Assembly (NCBI GenBank): GCA_024682035.1 | Contig: JAIKZS010000173.1 | Coordinates: 1-64,000, forward strand | From: Bacteroidaceae bacterium | Lineage (GTDB): Bacteria > Bacteroidota > Bacteroidia > Bacteroidales > Bacteroidaceae | Direction of reading: 5' to 3' | Length of the DNA: 64,000 nucleotides | Part shown: piece by piece, positions 45,088 to 53,910 of the stretch | How positions within the stretch are numbered: position 1 is the first letter of the stretch | Layout of the letters: every line of letters begins with the position of its first letter | Notes under the pieces: model-generated | What the model was told of the DNA's origin: nothing | The model's database searches: none | The model's input: the letters and a program-made list of their open reading frames with translations, nothing else | Made by a program: the position numbers and the translations under genes

Positions 45088-46728
45088 ATGTATAGCGATA
45101 AAAGATCTGTTCGGCAATTAGCAGTTTTACTAAAATCACATGGAGTGACAAAAGTGGTATTATGCCCTGGTAGCCAAAATGCATCACTTATTCATACTTT
45201 TCTACAAGTAAACCACTATACTTGCTATCCTATGAACGATAATCGTAATGCTGGCTTTTTTGCTATAGGATTGTCGCTACACGATGCTGCTCCAGTAGCT
45301 GTGGTTTGCGCAACAGGTAATGGTTTAGCTAACATGCTACCAGCTGTGGCCGAAGCCTATCACCAGCAAGTTCCTTTAGTAGTGATATCAGCTGACACAG
45401 TTCCATCCCGATTAAAAGAGCCTCTTATCTTTGAGAAAACAGTTAAGTGTGCAATTAACTTACAAGAAATTCAAAGTGACGCAGATGCATTGAATTGCAA
45501 CAAATTAATAAACGAAGCCTTGTTGGAAAGTAAACATCACGGAAGAGGTCCTGTACATATTAATATACAACTAAGCGACCCAGCATTTGGGTGTAATACT
45601 GCCGATTTAGAAGAGGAAAGAGTGATAGAAAGATATCAAGGACTTAACATGTATGAACAGGATTATCAACCTTTGGTAAACCGACTTAATAAACTAAAAA
45701 AGCGCATGGTGGTGGCTGGCCAAATGAACAACATTTATGTTTTCGACAAAAAGCATGAAATGACGTTGGCAAAACAATTTGTATGGTTTACCGAAAACCT
45801 AAGCAATCACACCACTCCAGGCAATCCCATTAGAAGAATGGAAGAATTGTTATACCCAATGGATCTGAAAACTCAAGAAAATTTGACACCTGAGCTATTG
45901 ATTACATTTGGAGGAACAATTGTATCCAGAAGGTTAAAATACTTCTTACGCAAACATAAACCACAGGAACATTGGCATGTATCAATTGATGGTAAGATAT
46001 ATGATGCCTTCGGAGCTCTAACGACGGTCATAGAAATGGATCCATTTGAATTTTTTGAGAAAATTGCTCCACTTATAGAAGACATTCCACCTCTTTATCC
46101 CCGACAATGGAGTCAGTTGGAAGAAAAGCTCTCATCACCTCGCTTGCCATATTCAGAATTTTATGCAGTCGGGCAATTGCTATCATCATTACCAAAAGGG
46201 TGCTCACTGCATTTAGGCAACAGTTCTGTAGTTAGGATCGCGCAAATTTTCGCATTGCCTAATGATATTGAAATTCAATCAAATATGGGATTAGAAGGAA
46301 GTGAAGGTTCATTAAGTACTGCCTTAGGATATGCTACTGCGAGTGAGAAATTAAACTTTATCTTGCTAGGTGATGTAAGCTTTTTCGAAGGTATGAATGC
46401 ACTGTGGAACAGTAATTTTGGCTCAAATATACGTATAATGATTATCAATAATGGTGGTAATGCACAAATGCAGAACCTACCAGGATTTACCCCAGATAAC
46501 CAGACACAGCGATATGTTACGGGTACCCATCAGGCTTCGGCCAAATGCTGGGCTGAAGATCGTGGATTTACTTATCTTTCAGCCAACAGCAGCGAAGACT
46601 TGCAAACAGCTTTACCTTACTTTACGAAACCTGACATTACGCGCCAACCCATATTATTAGAAGTATTTACCGATAAAATTACTGATGCAGAAACATTAAA
46701 ACAATATTATAAGGGACTAAAGAAATAA
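45088..46728 (+). CDS. menD: MenD, SEPHCHC synthase of menaquinone biosynthesis
   Basis: MenD joins 2-oxoglutarate, via thiamine diphosphate, to isochorismate. The 546-residue protein has the N-terminal pyrimidine-binding part (KVVLCPGSQNASLI, about residues 23-36; AVCATGNGLANMLPAVAEA; the ThDP-contacting Glu is in this region). Its C-terminal pyrophosphate part has GLEGSEGSLSTALGYA and LLGDVSFFEGMNALW. In many Bacteroidota menD is followed by menB, menC and menE; here it is followed by a small HExxH protein gene, so the rest of the pathway is elsewhere. Confidence 0.93.
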   Translation: MYSDKRSVRQLAVLLKSHGVTKVVLCPGSQNASLIHTFLQVNHYTCYPMNDNRNAGFFAIGLSLHDAAPVAVVCATGNGLANMLPAVAEAYHQQVPLVVISADTVPSRLKEPLIFEKTVKCAINLQEIQSDADALNCNKLINEALLESKHHGRGPVHINIQLSDPAFGCNTADLEEERVIERYQGLNMYEQDYQPLVNRLNKLKKRMVVAGQMNNIYVFDKKHEMTLAKQFVWFTENLSNHTTPGNPIRRMEELLYPMDLKTQENLTPELLITFGGTIVSRRLKYFLRKHKPQEHWHVSIDGKIYDAFGALTTVIEMDPFEFFEKIAPLIEDIPPLYPRQWSQLEEKLSSPRLPYSEFYAVGQLLSSLPKGCSLHLGNSSVVRIAQIFALPNDIEIQSNMGLEGSEGSLSTALGYATASEKLNFILLGDVSFFEGMNALWNSNFGSNIRIMIINNGGNAQMQNLPGFTPDNQTQRYVTGTHQASAKCWAEDRGFTYLSANSSEDLQTALPYFTKPDITRQPILLEVFTDKITDAETLKQYYKGLKK

Positions 46729-47055
46729 GTGCTGATTATAAGAAATAAATACTTGCCTTTAAAACGATTTACCGCTATTAATCTCCTAGGTATAATATTT
46801 GCACGAAATGAAGCTGATATAAACGAACGGATATTAAACCATGAGCGTATTCATACCCGCCAAATGTTAGAAATGCTCGTGGTAGGTTTTTATTCATGGT
46901 ATCTTATAGAATGGATCATTCGTCTTCCTATGAAAGGCAATGCCTATCGCAACATCAGCTTTGAGCAAGAGGCATACAACAACGAGTCCAATCTAAACTA
47001 TTTGTCTGATCGAAAACCGTTTGCTTGGTTCATATACATCAATAAATCCTTATAA
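46729..47055 (+). CDS. Small conserved protein with HExxH motif
   Basis: A 108-residue protein beginning at GTG directly after the menD stop codon, so it is probably translated by reinitiation. It has an HERIH (HExxH) segment near residue 38 within LNHERIHTRQMLEM, followed by a hydrophobic helix (MLVVGFYSWYLIEWIIRL), an RNISFEQEAY segment and FAWF near the end. The pattern recalls the metal-binding helix of M56/BlaR1-type membrane peptidases, and similar short proteins occur across Bacteroidota. Function is unknown, and the third zinc ligand is uncertain (Glu in FEQEAYNNE is a candidate). Confidence 0.75.
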   Translation: MLIIRNKYLPLKRFTAINLLGIIFARNEADINERILNHERIHTRQMLEMLVVGFYSWYLIEWIIRLPMKGNAYRNISFEQEAYNNESNLNYLSDRKPFAWFIYINKSL

Positions 47056-47079
47056 TCTCTAAGAACAGAAAAAGACATA

Positions 47080-47619
47080 TTAGATGCCAGAGAAATATTT
47101 TAACAGAGGCACCAACATAAGCGATTGTACAAGTTCCCCCTTTTTAATCATTTCTTTTACTTCTGCGGGTGAAAAAAGATATACTTCTATATCCTCGGTA
47201 GCATCAAGATGTTGTGCACTAACCTTCTCTACACCAGTTGCCAAAAAACAATGAGTAAGGTTAGTCGTTGTACTAGGATTAGCAGAAATAACGGCAATTT
47301 CACGCCATTCACCACCACCATAACCTGCTTCTTCTAACAACTCCCGTTTTGCAGCATCAATAGCCTCTTCACCTTGTTCCATAACACCTGCTACTATTTC
47401 AAAATTAGTTTGTCCCAAAGCATGACGATACTGACGCACCATTACCATCTCACCATCTTTAGTAATAGCTGTAACATTAATCCAAGTGGGATATTCCAAT
47501 ACATAATACTCATTATTTATTCTTCCATCTGGAAGTTCTACCACATCACGTCTGGCAGTAAGCCAAGGTCTTTTTATCAAATATTCAGAAGAAAGTATCT
47601 TCCATTTCATATCCTTCAT
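47080..47619 (-). CDS. Nudix hydrolase, ADP-ribose pyrophosphatase-like
   Basis: A 179-residue Nudix enzyme. The Nudix box is complete: Gly, five residues, Glu, seven residues, then RELLEEAGY (about residues 78-100). The N-terminal part (YVLEYPTWINVTAIT, VRQYRHALG) matches the ADP-ribose pyrophosphatase subfamily, which splits ADP-ribose to AMP and ribose 5-phosphate. It is convergent with the HExxH gene and divergent from the FadL-type gene. A TAACTTTG -7 box on its strand is at 47646-47653. Confidence 0.88.
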   Translation of the reverse strand: MKDMKWKILSSEYLIKRPWLTARRDVVELPDGRINNEYYVLEYPTWINVTAITKDGEMVMVRQYRHALGQTNFEIVAGVMEQGEEAIDAAKRELLEEAGYGGGEWREIAVISANPSTTTNLTHCFLATGVEKVSAQHLDATEDIEVYLFSPAEVKEMIKKGELVQSLMLVPLLKYFSGI

Positions 47620-47736
47620 CGGTTCTTTTTTGCTTATTTAACTCTCAAAGTTAAGAAAAAAAACAGGCAGAACAGGCTCATATTTGTTAATTATACTTAA
47701 AGAACAGCTTTTTCAGAATAATAATTCCCTGTAGAT

Positions 47737-47791
47737 AGTTACAATTGAAACTTAAATATCTATCTTTGCAGAGAAAGTTACAATTGAAACT
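47737..47791 (+). promoter_or_regulatory. Promoter of the FadL-type gene flanked by a 16-bp direct repeat
   Basis: AGTTACAATTGAAACT occurs at 47737-47752 and again at 47776-47791, 39 bp apart, on either side of the -7 box TATCTTTG (47761-47768). Each copy holds an imperfect palindrome (GTTnCAATTGnAAC). The arrangement looks like paired operator sites. No regulator gene is next to it. Confidence 0.5.
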
Positions 47792-47809
47792 AACGAACTA
47801 ATTAATTAT

Positions 47810-49207
47810 ATGAAGAAAAGTTTTCTTTTAGGACTGCTGTTAAGTATTTGCATCTTCGCCCAAGCAGGCGGCTTGATGACCAATACGAATTATCACATTG
47901 CATTCAACCGAATGATGGCTCGTGGTACATCGTTTGATATTGATGCTATTTTTTCTAACCCTGCTGGTCTAGCCTGGGGTCATGAAGGTTGGCAATTATC
48001 TGTTAACTTTCAGAAACCGTGGCAATATCGTGACATAAAGGCAAATGGAATATTATATGAAGGCAAAGCTTCAGCCCCCATAGTTCCTGCCTTATTTGCA
48101 TCTTACAAAAAAGACCGCTGGGCTATTTCTACCATGATTGGTATAGTAGGTAGCGGTGGATTTGTAGAATATAAGAATGGTGTACCCATGTTCAACGCCT
48201 TAATCAATAAGACCATCACAGATCTAACAAGTGGTCTTTCTTCTGCAACGGGTGGTGCAATTCCACCAATTACACCAGATCAGTACAATTTTGACTCTTC
48301 TATGAAGGGGAAACAATATATATATGGTGCTCAATTTAACTTCACATATAAATTTACTGATAATTTTGCAGGAGCAGTAGGCATGCGTGTTAACTACTAT
48401 GACGGATACTATCGTGGCCACGTAATTGCTGGCAATCATCCCACCAAAGGTACCCTTGCTAGCCTATTACTTGATGTTGACCAAAAAGGTTGGGGCCTTA
48501 CTCCTATGATAAGTTTAAACTTCCATAAAGGTCCTCTAACATTAAGTGCTCGCTACGAATTCCGCACAAAGATCAGTACAAAAAATGATACCAATGTACT
48601 AAATGCAGAGCTGAATTCAGAAGGAATGGTCACACAGCCTTTGACACAGCTGGTGATTAGTGGTGCCATCACACCTGAACAAGCTGCTGCTATTGGTAAG
48701 GGCATACAAGAAAAGATGGCTGGAGGATTTGATCCCTACATTGCTCCTTATAAAGATGGTGCAAAGACTCGCTACGATATGCCAGCTCTACTTTCTTTAG
48801 CTGCAGGTTATGAGTTTACCCCAAAATTACGTGCCACATTAGAATATCATTTTTTTGATGACAAGAACGCCAAGATGGCGAATGACAGACAGAAAGAATT
48901 AACACGTGGCACACATGAGTTTTTGGCAGGTATTGAGTATGATATCAACGAAAAATTCACGATCAGTTGTGGTGGTCAGCGCACAGATTATGGTCTAAGC
49001 GATGGGTATCAGCAGGATACATCATTTGCCTGTGACAGCTACAGTGTTGGTTTAGGAGGTGCATGGAATGTAAGCAAGGTTATACGCTTAAATGCTGGCT
49101 ATTTCTGTTCTATCTACTCTGATTATGAGAAAGCCGCTAGTTTCGGAAAAGAGGTATTCTCCAGAACAAATCATGTTATAGGTGCTGGTATTGACCTTAA
49201 ATTTTAA
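47810..49207 (+). CDS. FadL/OmpP1-type outer-membrane transport protein
   Basis: A 465-residue outer-membrane protein with a signal peptide (about residues 1-19, FAQAGG). The FadL pattern is clear at the mature N terminus, with the DIDAIFSNPAGLAWG segment corresponding to the conserved SNPAG of the hatch region. Barrel strands follow and the chain ends in an aromatic (GAGIDLKF). FadL proteins admit long-chain fatty acids or other hydrophobic compounds; the substrate here is unknown. It is a single-gene unit with its own promoter (47737-47791) and terminator (49226-49269). Confidence 0.87.
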   Translation: MKKSFLLGLLLSICIFAQAGGLMTNTNYHIAFNRMMARGTSFDIDAIFSNPAGLAWGHEGWQLSVNFQKPWQYRDIKANGILYEGKASAPIVPALFASYKKDRWAISTMIGIVGSGGFVEYKNGVPMFNALINKTITDLTSGLSSATGGAIPPITPDQYNFDSSMKGKQYIYGAQFNFTYKFTDNFAGAVGMRVNYYDGYYRGHVIAGNHPTKGTLASLLLDVDQKGWGLTPMISLNFHKGPLTLSARYEFRTKISTKNDTNVLNAELNSEGMVTQPLTQLVISGAITPEQAAAIGKGIQEKMAGGFDPYIAPYKDGAKTRYDMPALLSLAAGYEFTPKLRATLEYHFFDDKNAKMANDRQKELTRGTHEFLAGIEYDINEKFTISCGGQRTDYGLSDGYQQDTSFACDSYSVGLGGAWNVSKVIRLNAGYFCSIYSDYEKAASFGKEVFSRTNHVIGAGIDLKF

Positions 49208-49225
49208 GATAATTGCTTCAGTGAA

Positions 49226-49269
49226 AAACGGTTGCCTCCAAGCGTGGAGTAGCAGCCGTTTTTTTTTTA
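49226..49269 (+). terminator. Terminator of the FadL-type gene
   Basis: AACGGTTGC pairs with GCAGCCGTT (one G-T pair), with an inner TCCA/TGGA stem, and is followed by nine T residues. Confidence 0.88.
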
Positions 49270-49278
49270 CATACAAAA

Positions 49279-49312
49279 CAAAAAAGCTCGTCTGGAAAAA
49301 ATCCAAACGAGC
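49279..49312 (-). terminator. Terminator of the redoxin-like gene
   Basis: On the minus strand the stem GCTCGT-TGGA (49286-49312, two unpaired bases opposite each other) is followed by a T run. It lies about 100 bp beyond the stop at 49416. Confidence 0.75.
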
Positions 49313-49415
49313 CTCGTTATCCTTTAAAGCATATTGACAACTCTCAACTATGCTCTATTTTTGTTGTATTAGTCCTCAATTGTTTATATACATTCTGCTT
49401 AGTTGTTCACTGAAA

Positions 49416-49943
49416 TCAAGATTGACGTTCATTCAAATAAGAAGAAAGCTCCGCAACTGAAATGTTTTTGGCAATTATCATACCATTTTCATCCAGTAAA
49501 TAATTGGTAAATCCTTTCTCCAACTTATACATCTTGAAGATATGGGATTTCTCGCCGTCAGTATCTACAAAACAGCCGGCACCAACTATACCATCTTTTT
49601 TAACCGTTTCATGAAAGATTGACGCATAATCGTCAAACGATACTGAAACGAACTCAATACGTTTCTGGGAATCCTCATTATCAAGCAACACTCTATTCAA
49701 TTCAATATTACGCATACGCGAAGGAGCATCGTAAGAAGCCCAGAAATTAATCAGTACATAGTTTCCATGTAACATAGAAAGCTGTTTATGAACTGAATTA
49801 TTTTTGTCTGTGTCAATGCCCATAATAAAATTAGGTGCATATTCACCAATACTCAGACCTTCAATTGGTCTGTTTTTTTCAACAAATGATGTCAAGGAAC
49901 TAATCAATAATACAACAAAAAACCAATTTACATAATACCTCAT
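49416..49943 (-). CDS. Exported TlpA/redoxin-fold protein lacking the CxxC cysteines
   Basis: A 175-residue thioredoxin-fold protein with an N-terminal hydrophobic signal (about residues 5-20). The YVLINFWASYDAPSR segment aligns with the active site WASWCPPCR of TlpA/ResA proteins, but both cysteines are replaced (Asp72 and Ser75). The rest of the fold is present (VSVSFDD, TNYLLDENGMIIAK). It therefore cannot act as a disulfide reductase in the usual way; a binding or structural role is possible. No partner gene is adjacent. The 218 bp upstream to the helicase gene hold no gene. Confidence 0.8.
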   Translation of the reverse strand: MRYYVNWFFVVLLISSLTSFVEKNRPIEGLSIGEYAPNFIMGIDTDKNNSVHKQLSMLHGNYVLINFWASYDAPSRMRNIELNRVLLDNEDSQKRIEFVSVSFDDYASIFHETVKKDGIVGAGCFVDTDGEKSHIFKMYKLEKGFTNYLLDENGMIIAKNISVAELSSYLNERQS

Positions 49944-50161
49944 GTAATCCGTTTTAGTTAATACTAAAGTAAGATTCAGCGACCGGAGTCGTACATTCTT
50001 ATCCTAATTTCTTCACGAAATCGGGCGCAAAATAAATGCATTTTTTCATAAAGACAAAAAAATATGCTAAAAAACATACTTTTTGCACCCATATTTTTAT
50101 GTTATTTAGCATAAATAGCAAAAATTTTACCTAATTTTGCAGCCTAAATGAATGTGTAGCA

Positions 50162-51373
50162 ATGAAATTTGAGGATCTTGACTTACATGATGACGTGCTT
50201 GACGCACTTTGGGATATGCATTTTGAAGACTGTACCCCTATACAGGAGCAAGCTATACCTGTTTTGCTGGAAGGACGTGACCTGATTGGAGTAGCCCAAA
50301 CTGGTACTGGTAAGACTGCTGCTTATTTGTTACCGGTACTCGACAAATTGGCAACAGGACAATTACCTAAAGATGCTATACATTGCATTATCATGGCCCC
50401 TACCCGTGAATTAGCCCAACAAATTGACCAACAGATGCAAGGTTTCTCATATTACATGGATAATGTGAGCAGTGTGCCTATATATGGAGGTGGTGATGGA
50501 GTTATTTTTGAGCAACAGAAACGTGGATTAACAATGGGTACAGATGTTGTAATTGCTACACCTGGCCGACTTTTGGCTCACTTAAGCTTAGGATATGTTG
50601 ATCTTTCGAAAGTAAGCTTCTTTATTCTTGACGAGGCTGACCGCATGCTTGACATGGGTTTTTATGATGATATCATGCAAATTGTAAGTTTTCTGCCTAA
50701 TTATAGACAAACAATTATGTTTTCGGCTACTATGCCTGAAAAGATACAATTGCTGGCACAGAAAATCCTTTCTGACCCTATTGAAATAAAGATTGCCGTA
50801 TCAAAGCCTGCCGAGAAAATAATTCAAGCAGCCTACATATGTCATGAGCCCCAAAAAATAGGTATTATATTAAATCTCTTTCAAGACGCTAAACCAGAGC
50901 GAGTCATTATCTTCGCTTCAAAAAAAATCAAAGTAAGAGAATTAGCTGCAGCATTGAAGAAAAAAGGATTCAATGCTGATGCTATGCATTCTGAGCTAGA
51001 ACAATCGCAGCGTGAAGATGTTATGTACCGTTTCAAGGCAGGCAAAATAGACATACTTGTTGCAACAGACATCCTTTCCAGGGGCATTGATGTTGATGAC
51101 ATTCGCTTAGTTATCAATTATGATGTTCCATACGATTGTGAAGACTACGTGCATCGTGTAGGTCGAACCGCACGTGCTAATAATGACGGACTAGCCATTA
51201 CTTTTGTCAACGATGATCAACAGACAGAATTCAAAAAAATTGAAGATTTCATCGGAAAAGATGTATACAAAATTCCCGTTCCAGAGGAATTAGGCGAAAC
51301 TCCAGCATACAATCCTAAGAGAAAGACTCGTAAACCTGTAAATAAAAAAACAAGCAAGAAGAAGAAAGCTTAA
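50162..51373 (+). CDS. DEAD-box RNA helicase (RhlE/DeaD type)
   Basis: A 403-residue ATP-dependent RNA helicase with all motifs: Q-motif (CTPIQEQAIP), I (AQTGTGKT), Ia (PTRELAQQ), Ib (TPGRL), II (DEAD), III (SAT), IV-V (IIFASKK, ATDILSRGIDV) and VI (HRVGRTAR). The C-terminal 30 residues are Lys/Arg-rich and would bind RNA. The likely role is in ribosome assembly or RNA turnover, often at low temperature. A TAATTTTG -7 box lies at 50132-50139. It is convergent with the DUF4738 gene, 6 bp away. Confidence 0.95.
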   Translation: MKFEDLDLHDDVLDALWDMHFEDCTPIQEQAIPVLLEGRDLIGVAQTGTGKTAAYLLPVLDKLATGQLPKDAIHCIIMAPTRELAQQIDQQMQGFSYYMDNVSSVPIYGGGDGVIFEQQKRGLTMGTDVVIATPGRLLAHLSLGYVDLSKVSFFILDEADRMLDMGFYDDIMQIVSFLPNYRQTIMFSATMPEKIQLLAQKILSDPIEIKIAVSKPAEKIIQAAYICHEPQKIGIILNLFQDAKPERVIIFASKKIKVRELAAALKKKGFNADAMHSELEQSQREDVMYRFKAGKIDILVATDILSRGIDVDDIRLVINYDVPYDCEDYVHRVGRTARANNDGLAITFVNDDQQTEFKKIEDFIGKDVYKIPVPEELGETPAYNPKRKTRKPVNKKTSKKKKA

Positions 51374-51379
51374 TCAACA

Positions 51380-52177
51380 TTACTCTTCATCAATCTGAAT
51401 ATCTCCCTTGGGAGAAATAATCAGATGAATGTGGTGAGAAACAGGACTATCAGGAACTGTCAAGATAGCCTGATAATGATAACCACTATCATCAACGCCA
51501 GAAAAATCCATATCTGATAGTACACTAACAGCCAGTTCTTCTTCGGCCACATTATCTTTGAAAAAAAACTTATCTATATCTCTGCCAAAAATCTCTTGTG
51601 CTCCATCATAGACACAAATATGTATAATGTTGTCGTAATAAACTCTCTCTATCCCAATGCCAATCTCATCATAAGATGTACGGACTACCTTATATTGAGT
51701 AGGATTAATAAATACATAGCCTCTAAAACGAGTACCATTATATACAATTACACTGTCTTTTTCTACATATTCTTGAATTACTTCTTCTTTTTCAACTTCT
51801 TGAGGTAAATCAAAAGCCAATTTGTCATCTTCATAATCTGAACGATGCAATTTCATGAGTCCATAAGTACCAGATTTTATCCAGAATATATTTTCACCTT
51901 GGCGCTCTATTTTATATGCCAAAGTGTCAATACCCATCAAATATAAAGAATCTTGAATAATCTTGAATGTCAAATGTTTAGCATTCTCATCAACATATCT
52001 CAAGGTGTCACCAGATACCATAAAAAGAGGGAAATCGTTGGAATCATCAATCCAAACACCTTGTAAAAGCTCCTTTGCTACCTTATCTTCGGGTATTCGT
52101 TCCAACCTATTAGCTCCCCCATTACATGCTACCAGGAAAAACACAACAAAAAAACAAACGTTTTTAAAGATTCTCAT
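51380..52177 (-). CDS. DUF4738 family lipoprotein
   Basis: A 265-residue protein with a lipoprotein signal (hydrophobic residues 5-17, lipobox Cys18 in LVACNGG). The N-terminal half resembles a lipocalin-like repeat (LLQGVWIDDSNDFPLFMVSGDTLRY). The second half (about 140-265) matches the DUF4738 family. Function is unknown; it should sit on the periplasmic or outer surface. It is convergent with the helicase gene and divergent from the HU-SPOR gene. Confidence 0.72.
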   Translation of the reverse strand: MRIFKNVCFFVVFFLVACNGGANRLERIPEDKVAKELLQGVWIDDSNDFPLFMVSGDTLRYVDENAKHLTFKIIQDSLYLMGIDTLAYKIERQGENIFWIKSGTYGLMKLHRSDYEDDKLAFDLPQEVEKEEVIQEYVEKDSVIVYNGTRFRGYVFINPTQYKVVRTSYDEIGIGIERVYYDNIIHICVYDGAQEIFGRDIDKFFFKDNVAEEELAVSVLSDMDFSGVDDSGYHYQAILTVPDSPVSHHIHLIISPKGDIQIDEE

Positions 52178-52218
52178 TCAGCACAATTATAAATAAAACA
52201 TGCAAAATTAAAATTTTT

Positions 52219-52250
52219 TTTGGGTTTAATAAAATCTTTTCGTAACTTCG
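52219..52250 (+). promoter_or_regulatory. Bacteroidota-type promoter of the HU-SPOR gene
   Basis: TTTG (52219-52222), a 20-nt spacer and TAACTTCG (52243-52250, one mismatch) end only 9 nt before the ATG at 52260. With the usual 5-8 nt from the -7 box to the start of transcription the mRNA would have almost no leader. Confidence 0.6.
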
Positions 52251-52259
52251 CAGTAATAA

Positions 52260-53300
52260 ATGAATGAATTGGCCAAACATATTGCCGCGTTGTTACTGGA
52301 GAATGATTGCGTAATCATCCCAGGTTTTGGTGGTTTCATTGCTCACTACATTCCAGCACAGTTGGTGGAAAAAGATAATCTTTTTTTACCACCTATGCGA
52401 GTAGTTGGTTTTAACCCCCAATTACGCATTAACGATGGGTTATTGGCTCAATCATACATGTCGGTTTATGGCTCATCCTTCCCTGAAGCTGAGAGAATAA
52501 TTCATCAACAATCAGAAGAACTGATTTCCACTTTACATGAAAGCGGATCCATGGAGTTAGAAAATGTTGGTGAACTACGTTATGACATTCATGGGAAATA
52601 TGAATTTACGCCATTTGATGATCGCATTGCTACACCTGTATTTTGGGGATTGGACAGCTTTAAAATAGAACCCCCATCTGCAATCAAAAGTGTACAACCA
52701 GAAATTATTATTGCACCCAATCATAATAATATCGAACAGAGTGCTAAGATAGTAGATTTCAGCAAATACATCCAAAATGTAGCAGCGATAGTAGCAGTTA
52801 TCATCTTAGTAATAGGCTCTTTCTTCATTGCCTCACCTATTGAGAATACCGAGGTATATAACAATGAAGCAAGTATGCTGCCCAAAGAGATGTTAAAACA
52901 ATCACTGAACATGAGTTCTATTGTCAAACATCAAGCATCTCCAGAACCTAAGACTACCAATACAGAAAATCAGAAAAGTGAAAATACAACAAAGGTAACA
53001 GAAACACCTTCAGTTACCTCGACATCCACAACAAGCACTTCTTCCATTAAAGCTGAAACACCAGTAAAAGTGAAGAAGTTATATAATGTTATTGTGGCAA
53101 GCGTGGGAAATGCAGAAATTGCACAAAAAGAAGTACAACACCTCATTGAACAAGGTTATCCTAAAGCAAAAGCTATCATAGGCAATGGCAAGGCTCGCGT
53201 AAGCGTAGATTCATATGAAAAAGAAATTGACGCATATCGTGCAATTCATCAATTCCAAGAAAAAGGATTATTCAATGCAGCCTGGGTTCTCAGAGATTGA
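52260..53300 (+). CDS. HU-domain (CCDC81-like) and SPOR-domain membrane protein
   Basis: A 346-residue protein typical of Bacteroidota. Residues 1 to about 125 form a divergent HU-like DNA-binding fold (LLLENDCVIIPGFGGFIAHY, ENVGELRYDIHGKYEF). A membrane helix follows at about 171-191, then a Ser/Thr-rich linker (225-265) and a C-terminal SPOR domain (about 270-346, YNVIVASVGNAEIAQKEV). SPOR domains bind denuded peptidoglycan at the septum, so the protein may link the nucleoid to the division site. The promoter lies only 9 nt before the ATG, so the message may be leaderless. Confidence 0.85.
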   Translation: MNELAKHIAALLLENDCVIIPGFGGFIAHYIPAQLVEKDNLFLPPMRVVGFNPQLRINDGLLAQSYMSVYGSSFPEAERIIHQQSEELISTLHESGSMELENVGELRYDIHGKYEFTPFDDRIATPVFWGLDSFKIEPPSAIKSVQPEIIIAPNHNNIEQSAKIVDFSKYIQNVAAIVAVIILVIGSFFIASPIENTEVYNNEASMLPKEMLKQSLNMSSIVKHQASPEPKTTNTENQKSENTTKVTETPSVTSTSTTSTSSIKAETPVKVKKLYNVIVASVGNAEIAQKEVQHLIEQGYPKAKAIIGNGKARVSVDSYEKEIDAYRAIHQFQEKGLFNAAWVLRD

Positions 53301-53516
53301 TTTATTTCACTCCAATTGCAGCATAAAATACTAATTTTCATCAAATTAGACACCGCAAATTGTCCAAGAATTCTCACATTAAATGGTAAAATGAAAGCTG
53401 AATCATGTTATTGAACATATTTTTGCGTTTTTAGTAAAAATTTTTCATGGTTTCCATGGTTTATCTTAAATAATATATTATCTTTGCCATATCAAAAACT
53501 TATAAATTAATATGTT
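53301..53516 (+). promoter_or_regulatory. Leader region of the XRE regulator gene
   Basis: No gene is present. A -7 box TATCTTTG (53479-53486) lies 30 nt before the ATG. Just upstream is the small palindrome CATGG-TTT-CCATG (53446-53458), which could be a site for the regulator itself. Confidence 0.35.
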
Positions 53517-53867
53517 ATGTTAGACGTCGATAAATTTTTAAAACAGAATGGGATGAACAAAAGCCAGTTGGCCAAAAAAGCTGGATTAAAACAGGCAAAT
53601 TTGTATGCTGGACTGCGCAATCCTACTTTACAAACACTACAAAAGATAGCCAACGCGCTCAATGTCACTCCTGCCGAATTATTGGCAGCACAAGAAACTG
53701 ATAAAGTTAAGAAACGTGTTAATAAGTATTCTCGCGTTAAGCTAAATGCCATTATCATTTGCAATGGAGAGCACTACGAACCATCTAACCTGCAAGAATT
53801 ATTAACCGTTAGTAAAACATTAAAAAACAGGCATGCGGAAGTAGATGCAAAAACTGAAGAAAATTAA
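53517..53867 (+). CDS. XRE-family helix-turn-helix regulator
   Basis: A 116-residue DNA-binding protein. The Cro/CI-type HTH is at residues about 10-60 (MNKSQLAKKAGLKQANLYAGLRNPTLQTLQKIANALNV, quoted in part by its helices SQLAKKAG and TLQKIANAL). The C-terminal 50 residues are basic and then polar (VKKRVNKYSRVKLNAIIICNGEHYE) and resemble no known sensor domain. It is convergent with the MATE gene. No toxin, phage or restriction gene is adjacent, so it is probably a chromosomal regulator of unknown targets. Confidence 0.85.
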   Translation: MLDVDKFLKQNGMNKSQLAKKAGLKQANLYAGLRNPTLQTLQKIANALNVTPAELLAAQETDKVKKRVNKYSRVKLNAIIICNGEHYEPSNLQELLTVSKTLKNRHAEVDAKTEEN

Positions 53868-53910
53868 GGAATAGTTAACGAACCATGAGCTCACTCTTAG
53901 ATAAGATAAG

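Noticed and set aside
47737-47791. Possible mini CRISPR (repeat contains ATTGAAAC)
   Set aside because: There are only two copies of 16 bp with a 23-bp spacer that contains the promoter -7 box, and no cas gene is present.
53517-53867. XRE protein as antitoxin or phage repressor
   Set aside because: No toxin, integrase or phage gene is adjacent, and the flanking genes are ordinary chromosomal ones.
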